Source: Gyrodactylus bullatarudis (taxonomy: Eukaryota; Platyhelminthes; Monogenea; Gyrodactylidea; Gyrodactylidae). Taken from it: a stretch of DNA of 64,000 nucleotides. The position numbers were made by a program, and so were the translations under genes. Each line of letters opens with the position of its first letter. Within the stretch, counting starts at the first letter, position 1. Positions 1-10,300 of this stretch are shown here, one piece after another. The notes below the pieces were generated by a model. That model did not search any database. It saw only the letters and a program-made list of their open reading frames with translations, and was not told the DNA's origin. The stretch is taken from assembly GCA_012064415.1 (NCBI GenBank), contig SSNU01000106.1, positions 124,001 through 188,000 on the forward strand, given 5' to 3'.

Positions 1-32
1 AGCGATATGCATTGATTTCAACTTGTTTTAGA

Positions 33-246
33 TTCAAATATCCATAAACAATGCAAAGAAATTCGACAAGCATGCTCCGATCATGAATGCTGTGATAAAA
101 CTCAAGATTCCCAGCACCTGTCCCCTCTCAAGTAAGGCCATGAAACTGGACAAGATGGAAGAGGTCAAGGGTCTCATCCTGAATTACCAAGAAATGTCAA
201 AGAGACTTTCCTTCACTTTGATTTCATTTCAGAATCTTACAAAATA
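33..246 (+). CDS. possible terminal exon of an unrecognised gene (partial)
   Basis: A pyrimidine-rich stretch ending in TTTTAG at about 32 could be a splice acceptor. After it, one frame stays open for about 71 codons and stops at TAA (244-246), much richer in G and C than its surroundings. A second frame is also open for about 33 codons and is rich in Cys and His, so the true frame is undecided. No domain was recognised. C-rich runs follow at 250-280, and an AATAAA-type signal lies near 357. The rest of the gene would lie left of the window. It could also be non-coding. Confidence 0.3.
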
Positions 247-819
247 AACACCCCCCCCCCTCGTCCTCCCCCCTATAGTCCCCTGTAAGAAAATGACATT
301 TACAATTATAATTGATTCCGTTGTCCTCTTTGTGCGATATTTTTGGCATTTTTTTTAAATAAAACATTATGTCTCATCTGTTTTTAAGCTTTTGTGACCG
401 TTCAATTGCTACATTACGGATTGACTCTAAGCATATTTTAAAATTGAATAACTACTCTTTAGTAATCTGAAAAAAAAGAGTATTAGACAAGGGAAATGTT
501 GGCGATGTAAACAGAGTTGATTATATTTTGTTAATATTGACAAGAATAAATCTTTATGCAGTGATTTTAAAAAATTGGGAAAACAAAAATTGTTTTTCAA
601 GGGTAAAAATTGAGGAATCAATTACTAAATAATAATTACTATTATTATATCAACTAAATAATAATACAGGGTTTGAATAAAGTACTAAAGTATTTTCTTC
701 ATTTCTACTGTAGTCAATTTCAAAGTTCTAAGCTTTAGCAAAAAAAAGATTAGAACATATAATATTTTATAGTCTATATACAAAATCGATAATTTTGGCT
801 ATTTTTATGAAATTATTAC
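247..819. other. intergenic, AT-rich, no gene seen
   Basis: This stretch starts with C-rich runs (250-260 and 266-275) and continues as AT-rich sequence. Short open frames occur, but none has recognisable protein features. It probably holds the 3' flank of the gene to the left and the 3' UTR of JAGN1, which is transcribed leftwards. Confidence 0.5.
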
Positions 820-1473
820 TTAGGAGGATTTTTTGACTGACCACATAGAAGATAGCTTACGGCCAAAGTAAATTATGAAACCTTGGACTTGAATAATGAT
901 CGAGAAGAATATGTATAAAAGAACAATGTATGGAGCTCCAAATACATGATTTTTGGCCTGTCGAGAGTAGTAATATTCCAAGAATGTTGAGCTATTATGA
1001 AAAATGGCAAAGATGATTGAGCCAAAGCCAAAAACTCCAATACCGAGTAGTGTCATGTTGATTAGGTTTCTCTTGTTGCGATTGAGTGACATGTAGCCAA
1101 AGATGACCGCTGGAAACGTCCCGAAACACCAAATATATTCCCATAGTTCTGCACGTGGGAAAGGCCACTATACAAGGTTAAGATAAATCAAGATGTTTTT
1201 AATTATTTGAAGATATGAAGACATACTTTGGTGAAAAATAATCTAGTTTTGTAACCGAATTTGAGAAGAATCTCAGGAAGTAGCTTTATGAAGAACACGA
1301 CCAACAATAAGAGGTGAAGTACAAAAAGAAACCTCAGTCTACGTTTAAACAGAGGTCTAAAGATAAATTATTCAGAGAATTTACCCAAGAGTGTATTGTG
1401 CGGCAATTTTTTCTCGACTTCGAAAATCACTTCCATCTGTTCCAGTTGGTCTATTACCTGCTCTGGATGCCAT
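820..1473 (-). CDS. JAGN1: Jagunal homolog (ER membrane protein)
   Basis: Three exons on the minus strand: 1473-1385, 1356-1227 and 1167-820, giving 188 aa in a continuous frame (human JAGN1 has 183). The start reads [17 protein letters not shown], as in Jagunal proteins. Then follow a first hydrophobic helix rich in Leu and Val, the motif [18 protein letters not shown], the conserved SLNRNK loop and two further membrane segments around [12 protein letters not shown] and [14 protein letters not shown] basic tail ending KKSS could act in ER retrieval (inference). Jagunal proteins are ER membrane proteins needed for ER organisation and vesicle traffic. Intron 1 is only 28 nt (1357-1384) and intron 2 is 59 nt. 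The start codon lies 128 bp from that of the divergent PPP1R2 gene. Confidence 0.9.
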
Positions 1474-1601
1474 ATCTACAATATTTTACTATTTTTGAAA
1501 ATTTTCAGATAAAAACAAAATTCAACTTTTGGCATGCCTACTCTGTTTTAAATCGAAAGGTAATTTCACAATTTTGATAAGAAAAATAATTTAGTAAGGC
1601 A

Positions 1602-2059
1602 ATGGACCATCCTGTAGACGGTCTTAAATCAAATGAAAATTCTCAGTCTAAAAAAATCTTCAAATGGGATGAAGAAAATATCTCAAAAACCTTTCATCCT
1701 CCTGATAAATCTTATGGTCATATGAAGATTGATGAACCGAAGACTCCTTACGAAACGTACGAAGGTTCTTCCGTAGCACTAGATCATGAAGACTTGACAA
1801 AAAGACTGACACAGGTTATAAATGATCCTGTAAGTTATTTTGTTCTCTTAATAAGCAGGTTGAAGAATTTTCAACAAGAAATGAAATAGAAAGGAAAAAA
1901 TTTAAAGAACATCGCGCTAAGCACTATGATGAATTTTCCGTCACCAAACTTAAAGCAAACTTTGATGATGACGATGAAGATAGTGATGAAATTGACGAAC
2001 AGATAAAACTTGCTCAACAGAATGCACAGAAGAACAAGCGTCCTTCAAAGTCAGATTGA
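1602..2059 (+). CDS. PPP1R2: protein phosphatase inhibitor 2 (I-2)
   Basis: Two exons, 1602-1829 and 1859-2059, give 142 aa. The protein has three family landmarks. Near residues 20-27, KWDEENI matches the KWDE segment. Residues 36-50 match the block around the GSK3 site, with [10 protein letters not shown] keeping the Thr-Pro at about T48. Near residue 98, HYDEF corresponds to the HYNE motif that reaches into the PP1 active site. The N-terminal KGILK element is degenerate (PVDGLKSN). The acidic run DDDDEDSDE and a basic end follow. The family binds and inhibits PP1 catalytic subunits. The single intron is 29 nt (1830-1858). The protein is shorter than the vertebrate form (about 205 aa), missing mostly the disordered linker. 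It is divergent from JAGN1 and convergent with the BTB gene. Confidence 0.88.
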
Positions 2060-2399
2060 ACTTTCAAATTAAAAGTTTCAATCATTGAAGACATTTCTTA
2101 ATTAATGTAGCAAGAAAGTGCTTTATTTCTTAACACCAACTTTTTCATCGCCTAAGCTCTTCTAACTGAAAACTTGATACTGAAAGGCCTTCAAAATATT
2201 TTTTTTTTATCTGCTTTTATTTATATTTCTAGAGACAAATTTCACTCATGTAAATAAGAAAAAGAATACTATTTTTTGATCTACTAACAATAATAATCAA
2301 AAATAAATTTTATTTTTGTCAAAATCTAAATATTTTGCTTTCAAGGATTTGTTCAATAAAGTAATAAATCTGAGTAATTTTCATACAAAAAATAACTAT
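2060..2399. other. convergent 3' intergenic spacer
   Basis: Short AT-rich spacer between the stops of PPP1R2 (+) and the BTB gene (-). AATAAA-like signals are visible (for example near 2302). It probably consists mainly of the two 3' UTRs. No other element seen. Confidence 0.5.
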
Positions 2400-4178
2400 T
2401 CAAAATCTCTCTGATAATAAAAGGTCCAAGTCTACTTTCTTCAAGTAATCAAAATAGTTACCCATGAATATGGCTATTTCTGAATTCATTTTCGCTTTTA
2501 ATTTGAGTTCCATAATAGGCTTGAATTCTCTCAAGGAGTTCGCTCTCAAGTAGCCATTCTGGTTAAAGTACTCGTCGAAATGATAAATGCGCACAATGTT
2601 GGGGCTAATTTCGAACAAGTTGATCCAGTCATTACAACGGGAATATGAGGCATAGTATGAATTTACATGGGGAAAAGCAGGATCTCTTACATCAGGCAAG
2701 AATTTTAGGCGAGTTTTTGAAATAACTCCGGACGAGAATAGAAATTTTTGAGGGACACCGAAAATCGCTCTAGACTTTCCTGACTGGCCTTTACGAGTAT
2801 ATGACCGCCAGTCTTGCCATACATCCAGTTTGACATTATAAAAATGTTTTGCAAATGATCTCGTTCGATAACACAACCTTCCAGGGAATATATACTGGCT
2901 ACTTTTTGCTTCGGAATTTAGATTTCTTGTGTAGACCAAATAAAGTTCACATTGCGACAAATTAAATGAAGGCAGTCTGCAAAATTTCACGCTAAACTCT
3001 TGATTGGATCTGTCGGGTTTGGCCGAGAGCTTGATGAAAATTTTTTCACTTCCCATGTCACCGCAGACCGTGGTACTTTGCGACTTTGTAAAGAGGAAGA
3101 ACATGACAAGGTTCTCGTCATCATCTACAAAGTTACAATACTGCAAATAACGAATGTCCATTGAGAAGAAATTTGTCAACCTTACACTGCCGTATACAAG
3201 CCAAGAATGGCTCTGATAGACAAATTTATGGATAATGATTTTCGACCCGTTTTTCAAATCTGACAAGGCCTCAGTAACGTAGAGATCATCATCTTTGACA
3301 AATATTTTCAAATCAGTTAGTTGAAGAAAATCTGGATTAGTGAAAGACATTTTAAGATCTGCAATTCGGACGAATCTATTCCACAAGATAGTTTTGAGAA
3401 TCGACTCTTCCCTATCGTAAAAGGATACATAGCACAGGTTGCAATTCTCTGGGGTTTGAAGGGGATTTATTTTGACAAAATATCTGCCGTTATTACGAAA
3501 TTTATACGAGGTTATTCGCTTCGAAATGCAATCGATCACATGAAAAATCCTATCTGAAGTTAACAACAATTTTGGCAAATTTGCCTTTCTTTCAATAGTA
3601 GAGAGATTCAAGGCACTTTGAATTTTACAATCGGGATCATAAATGAATTTTGAGAGGTAAAATGAAGAAACTAGAGCATGTTTTTCTTCGTTGAGACAAC
3701 TCTCACAAATATGACAAGAGATTGAAGGTTCTTGATGAATATATTCAATAAAATGGGCACTGAATAGCTTAAATTTGTATATGGTAATTAATTGCTGCAA
3801 TTTGGTTGAAAATAGACAAATATCAACGGGAATTTCTTCTATTCTCAAAGCTGAAAGGAGCTTTGTATTAATGTAGTTGAGTAAATCTGGCATAAAGAGG
3901 TAATCAGCGAATTGGAGAGTGTCAAGCAATTCATGTGATGGATATTTATAAGAAAAGGTGGATTCCTTGAGAAATTCTGACAAAATTTTCAGTTGTATAG
4001 GGGAGAAACTGGGTACTTTGAAGACTTTTGACTTGGATTCACTAAAATTATTTCCAAATGCAGATCTTATCACATGAACATATTGTAGAGCATCCCTTTT
4101 TCCTATTTTAACCGACTCGAAGTCATCTTGAACTAAAATGAATTCATCGTTATCAAAAGTCTCAGATTCTGAACTCAT
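2400..4178 (-). CDS. BTB-domain protein, function unknown
   Basis: One uninterrupted frame of 592 codons from the ATG that begins MSSESETF. A few in-frame codons upstream have no ATG. Residues about 5-100 look like a divergent BTB/POZ fold. The typical end is LLDTLQFADYLFMPDLLNYI, shown here as its 20 core residues, and it corresponds to the last BTB helices. Next come a helical stretch and a pair of CxxC-like cysteines (CHICESC, about residue 153). The C-terminal 350 residues are rich in beta-type patterns with aromatic residues (Kelch-like proteins have a propeller there), but no Kelch repeat glycine pairs were seen. BTB proteins often serve as CUL3 adaptors; that role here is inference. 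There are no introns, unlike its neighbours. It lies downstream of MGAT5 on the same strand, about 200 bp away. Confidence 0.7.
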   Translation of the reverse strand: MSSESETFDNDEFILVQDDFESVKIGKRDALQYVHVIRSAFGNNFSESKSKVFKVPSFSPIQLKILSEFLKESTFSYKYPSHELLDTLQFADYLFMPDLLNYINTKLLSALRIEEIPVDICLFSTKLQQLITIYKFKLFSAHFIEYIHQEPSISCHICESCLNEEKHALVSSFYLSKFIYDPDCKIQSALNLSTIERKANLPKLLLTSDRIFHVIDCISKRITSYKFRNNGRYFVKINPLQTPENCNLCYVSFYDREESILKTILWNRFVRIADLKMSFTNPDFLQLTDLKIFVKDDDLYVTEALSDLKNGSKIIIHKFVYQSHSWLVYGSVRLTNFFSMDIRYLQYCNFVDDDENLVMFFLFTKSQSTTVCGDMGSEKIFIKLSAKPDRSNQEFSVKFCRLPSFNLSQCELYLVYTRNLNSEAKSSQYIFPGRLCYRTRSFAKHFYNVKLDVWQDWRSYTRKGQSGKSRAIFGVPQKFLFSSGVISKTRLKFLPDVRDPAFPHVNSYYASYSRCNDWINLFEISPNIVRIYHFDEYFNQNGYLRANSLREFKPIMELKLKAKMNSEIAIFMGNYFDYLKKVDLDLLLSERF

Positions 4179-4386
4179 GTTAGCTGAATGACATAACAAA
4201 TAATTTTATTGAAAGGATTTCAAGTTGATTTTTTTGTTTTAAAGATAAAAATTTAGCCAATCTTTCTGTTAAGCTCGGTTATTTTAAGAAATATTATATC
4301 TACTTTGAAGTAAAACTGTAATTTTATTGATTAAATTTCATAATGTAGGTCTAAATTTTAGACTCTAAAATTATATCAAAGGGAAT

Positions 4387-7300
4387 TCATTCATAAATAT
4401 CAATTGGCACAAAATTTTGTCCTGGTAACATTAGAGAGCACGGACAAAATCTTAAATGATCATGTCCTAAGGGAAGTGCATCACATGTAAAATTTTCACC
4501 ATCTTTTTGGAGAATACACTCGCCAGTTGAATTTTTCATAAAGGGTGCTGATTCATGATCTTCAAATCTGACACTTTTGCACAAATTTATTGGCCTATTG
4601 ATATATGAGAATTTGAGTCGATCACATCCCCAGTGATAGTTGGTATTTGAATTCTAGATTATAAAAACAGATTAGATCAGCAATGGAATTTGGTAGACAT
4701 TTTTCTCAAACTTGATCAGCTAAACACTGATTAGTAATCCGAATAGACCATTATATTAGTTTTTATTTGTATGAAAATAAACATTTGAACACGGCGACGA
4801 TAGCTTACAAATACGTCTTTAATAAATCTTTTTCTCTCAGTTAAATAACGACTGGTGTCATGGATGTATTCAAAATTTTCGGAAAATTTCAAATTTAGGC
4901 AAACTTTAGTGCAAGACTCAAAAGATTTCGTCATGATAAATCTCCACCATTTTTTTCCTCCTTTTTCTTGTTTCAAGGTTGAATTGGCAAAGCTAATTTC
5001 ATGGACTTGCTTCTCATAAATGTAGAATAATCTTTCAATTAGACCGAATGCAGAAAATTCAAACGGCAAAGAGTTTTCCTTCTATAGAAGATACCAAAAA
5101 TAATTATGCTGATATCTTAACCCTTAAACTTTAAGACTTAAAATTTGAGCCTTGGAAAATACTTTGTTTCCCTCTAATTCGATAGAAAATCTTTTAATCT
5201 ACGATTAGGATACCTTTAGATCTCATCTCTATTATTCATTCACACGTACTGTACTACAATTAAAAGAAAGTGAATTAATTGGAAAATATTAAGATTATTT
5301 TTGAAAACCTTTTTCTCAAGGTCATTAATGAAAAGTTGCCTTACTTCTCAAGTAATCATAACCCTAACCCTAAACCTAACCCATGGCAACATCATTATAA
5401 TTATAAAATCGCCAGAAAATTTTCTGATTAAGTCTAACCCTCATATGGATAGAAAAAAAACTAACATAGATGAATGAGTGGGGTCAGTTTGACCCCAAGT
5501 ATAAATCTATTTATTTCCATTACAAAGTTGGCAAACTGTCACATAATGGTCATTACAAACATAACTATTACAATTATAACATCTAGTTTTTGTTTTCTTA
5601 TCTTTATTTCTTGGACAGATACTGCATCTTGATCTAGCTGGACTTGAGCAAGTGAATTTCCTTGGAGGCTCCATCAGTTCAAGGGATATGTCTAAAGTTC
5701 TTTTTCTGATACATGATGTATTCTTCATTAGTTCTTTGGAGAGCGTTCTAAGAAATTCTCTTCTAGCTTTCTTAGGATTTTTTATTTGGTCGTGCCATTT
5801 CAAGCTAAATAGCACAAACGCGTTGTATCCAGCAATATCTATCATGTTCCAGAAAAGCGTAAGGGGCCAGCGTAAGGTTTTTCTTCTACACGAATAATTT
5901 TCGACTAATTGATCCAATACATCTACTCCACCTTTTGTGAAATTGTAGTATGAAATGACTTCCGGAGTTTGAGGTGGGTTCGGTCTCAAATCGGGATGTA
6001 AGGTTGATAAAATTAGGACTGGCTTGTTCTTTTTCTGACCATATCTAAGAATGCTTGTCTGTTCAGAATAAATTATTTGTTGATGGTCTTTCTCGATTTT
6101 CTTATTCTGAAAACTAGGAGGTAAAAATTTTCTTGATTTTCTCACAGTACCGACATAAGCAGTTTTCTTAGATCTAAGAAAGTCGGAAAGCTCCAAAGAA
6201 GTGAAAAAATTATCGGCTGTTATCGTTCTTCCCTGGTTTAAAAAGTTGAATGATAATTCCTTGACAACACGTTGTCCTTGGTCTTTATCTATCGAATTAC
6301 CTTCTTTTCCACAATAAATCTGGGCATTTAGTAAATATGAATTTTCAGAATCGCATAATGCCCAAATTTTGATTCCATATTTTCCCGGTTTTGAGGGGAT
6401 ATACATTTTGAAAGGACATCTTTCTCTGAAACTAACGAGCTGCTCATCAATCGTCAACTTGTCAGATGGACAGTAGGATTTACTTGAGTTTGAAGTAAAA
6501 ATATCAAAAATTTCTCTGATAGGTCGTAATTTATCTCTTGACGGAACAAAAGATAATAAATCGAAATTTTATGAAAAAATAATAATAAATAAAAAAGTTA
6601 CATGGTTTCAAGGTGTCGGTGGGGTCAGATTGACCCCAATATCCGTATGAGGGTTAAGAGATGGCCAATTTTTGATCGGTAAATTCTGAACTGAAAATAA
6701 TCGCCTTGTAAAATATTATAATCCTAGATTCATAATCAGCGTATCTAGAAACAATTAAATTTACAAAAGATGCGAGCCATGAGAAAACAAGTTTGATGAT
6801 GAGAATGTAATTAGCCTAGAAAATATAGGAATTTCACAAACTTTCTTGTGGATATTTTGGCGAATTTCCCGGTCAAGATTACTGACCAATTCTTTCAAAA
6901 ACATGGTCGAGTTGAAACTTTGAACTCTTGGATAGCCGACATAATTTTCAAGGTAGTCGTTTTGTGTTTTAGGCTGAAAAGGAAAAAAAACATAAATAAT
7001 AAAGTGAAAGCAATCTGAATGAGATTTAATATTTTTGATTTATATACCCTGGGTTTAAAGGCTGAAGTATTGGATAGAATTTCTTAGAAAGGTTGTTTCA
7101 CCTCTGATTAGTTAAGCTATAATTTAACTTTAGAAATTAAGACAAATCCCAACTCAAAGTTTAAAGAAATGGTAGACCTATTAGTTAATATGAAGAATTT
7201 ATGATTTCATTTTCAATTTTTTCATCAAAACTTTTTGGACACACTTTCACGATACAAAGAAAAATAATTTTGAAAAAATCAACTTTTAAGCAAATTATTA

Positions 7301-10300
7301 CAATCTCGAAGCAGCACTAAATTCCTACTTTTTTGAACTTTGAGTTGAAAAATTTGCTGAGTGATCAAAAGTTGATTTTTAGGATCACGATTAGATTAAA
7401 GAAATCAAATATGCTAAATCTAATTTTGAGATCTACTCCATATGAACTTGAGATCTCAGGTTTTCCTATGATAATCGGTTTTCTTGTTTTATTTCGATCC
7501 TTAAAAACAACTTTTAATCATTCTCTCACTTTGAAAACAGCAGAAATTGTCCACTCAAAGTCGGAAAAATGGTAATTTTCCGCTTCTTCGAGATTTGAAA
7601 AATGACCAGTGAGTATGATTTCATGCATTCGAACAATCAACTAAATCCTTAAACTTGTTCAAAACTCAAATGCAAAAATCTGAAAGATTCATTCATTCGA
7701 CCAGATTCGTAGAACTGATAAAGTTAAATTTTCGAAATTCAGATTCATAATTTTGCAGAGATTTTTGTAAAAATAGTGAATTATCATCTTCATTTCAACT
7801 AGCTTTATGAAATAAGATATAATAAGAATGAAGTTGAAAAAGTATTTGACTAACAAGACGATCAGTTGGCTTGGTTTTGAAGAAACTCTTGGAAACATAA
7901 TCAAAGCTGAGGGCATTCCCTTTGGGTTGGATGAAATAGAGGCCTCGTTGAACTGCTTCAAGTGGAGCTGGCCCTTCAATTGGAAAACCGATTCCGATGA
8001 AAAGCTTGAATTTGAAATTAATTTAAAATCTAATTGAAATAATTAAAAAATCAGCAAAAGTTGAAATTTGCAAGACAATATAGCCAGGTAGCAAGTGAAC
8101 AAGGGTATAGAGAAACTTGAGATGCTTATATTTGGAATTGAGGAAAAAAATTGAGCTTAAAAAAAGTAATTAAACCCATGGCAACATCTGCCTATTTCAA
8201 AAAATGAATAAAACTGATCTATAAAATTTTTCATCAGGAAATCAGGACATGATTTGAAATTGTAGAGTAAACCCGAATCGTTGAATAAAAAATTATAAGG
8301 TTTTTCATCCTCTTCTAATTTAATAAGTCGTTGCCAATGAATAATAATTAGGACGGTCAGATAATAGCAATAATTTCACAAAAAATAGCATTTTTAGCAA
8401 AATTGAATTTTAAAAATAGCAATTAGCTAAATTCCCCATTTTAAAATGTCACTTCATCAGGAATAGTTTTTATTATTTGCATGTACAATATTTGATGAAA
8501 CTATTTTTCTCTTGTTATAACTAGGATTCTGTACACAATGTACCCATTCATACGATAAAAACCTATGACCAATGAAAATCAATGATTTACTCTGATTAGT
8601 TTAAAAATAATTACCCGATAATTTTCGAGTTGAATCAAAAAATTTATTCGTTTCTATATACGTTAACAGGCTTCAATGGGTTCGTAATTTTAATATCTGG
8701 TTATCTGAGAGATTTGATGTCGTTTTTAGACAATGATTTCATCATGGATATGAAAGAAAGGCTTTTTATTTGTATGTTTGGTATTGCTTACATTGTTTGG
8801 TGAGCAAATTAAGAAGCTAAAAATAGCAGAATATTAGCAAAATTATTTCAAACTGAGATAAAAGCTTGCCTTACATCATTCTAATCAGATTTTATTGCTT
8901 ATTAACATACTAAAAATAGCAAAAATAGCATTTTGACCGCCCTATTATTATTAATAATATAATTATGGCATCAACCACGAATAGTTTTAATGGATTAACT
9001 TTTGCGCATATTTTTCAGAGGATATGATAATTATCGTAATCTTAACTTGAATCAATATTCAGAAAGATATCTCTGTTTGAAACAACTTCAGTGGCGTAGT
9101 CTCCCCATGTTAATTGCTCTAATTTCGAACCCTCAACTGTTTAGTAAAAATTAATATTAAAGAACTTACGTCACATGCATCGAGAAGGTGAAAGTACTCT
9201 TTGCCAATTAATGGTCCATGGAAATGAACAAACTCATTGAGTAGGTAATGATGCCTTAATGTTGAATGAATTTCAAACGTAGAGTTTATGATCTTGAGGT
9301 AGTTGTAAACTTGAACCTAGGTAGAAAAAATTATTTGATTCTTCATATGAAATTTTGATTATTCATATGAATACTTTTTTCCCCAGACATTTCACTGCTG
9401 TAAAATCTAAAAGTTTTCTGAGGAATTTCTGGGAAAAAAATCAAAGGGAAAAATTCGAAAAAAAGTTGTTTTAAATTTCGAGTTGGCGGTATTTTTTAAA
9501 CTTTGAGTTGAAATATTTTTTTTGATTTCAAGGTGTGACGGGAATCAAAAGTTATTATTCCAGATTATCAATAGAAAGAGGTAAAGAGTAATCATCATTC
9601 AATATTTGAAAGGACCGTTCAATTTGAACTGATCATTCAAATTTAGTCATTTTCAAGCAGTAGAAATGATCGAAAAATAGGAAGTGGATTTCTTAAAATT
9701 TCAACGACCATTTTATTTTCCTTTTCTTATGGGGAGCTTGAAAAATAATTTTTGATTTCTCAAACACTTTGAAATCAACAAAAATTTTCATCTCAAGTTT
9801 AAAAAAAAAGAAAAAATTAACTCGACATTATTAAACCTATTTACTTGTGAGTATTTTACGTAGACTCATGATAATAATACGCCTTAAAGTCAGAACATAA
9901 TTTTCTAGATATTATTCTACGAGATTATACGAGTTATGATAAATTTAATTAACAAACTATGAATTATCTGAAAGCTTACAAGAGGTACACTTCTCAAAAT
10001 TGTGTCATGTTTTGCATATAACAATGCCTTTGGTCTGTTTGAGGTGTTTCGAGCTTAAGTTGAGGATAGAAATTTTCAATATACCTGGAAGAATGTCCTT
10101 AAATTCAACAATGAATCCAATGAAAGAATTATCTGGCGAATGAGCTGAAAATTAACAAAAAGGAAAATGCTCGATTCTAATTGGCTGATAATATCAAAAG
10201 AGTTTAGCAATAAAAGATTGAACAATTTGAACTTTGAGTTGAAAATCTGTGCTGATTCTAAAATAAGAGAACGATCTAGAGTTGTTTTTAGGATTAAAAT

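Noticed and set aside
1314..1577. 87-codon plus-strand frame
   Set aside because: Antisense of JAGN1 exons 1 and 2, whose minus-strand translation matches Jagunal.
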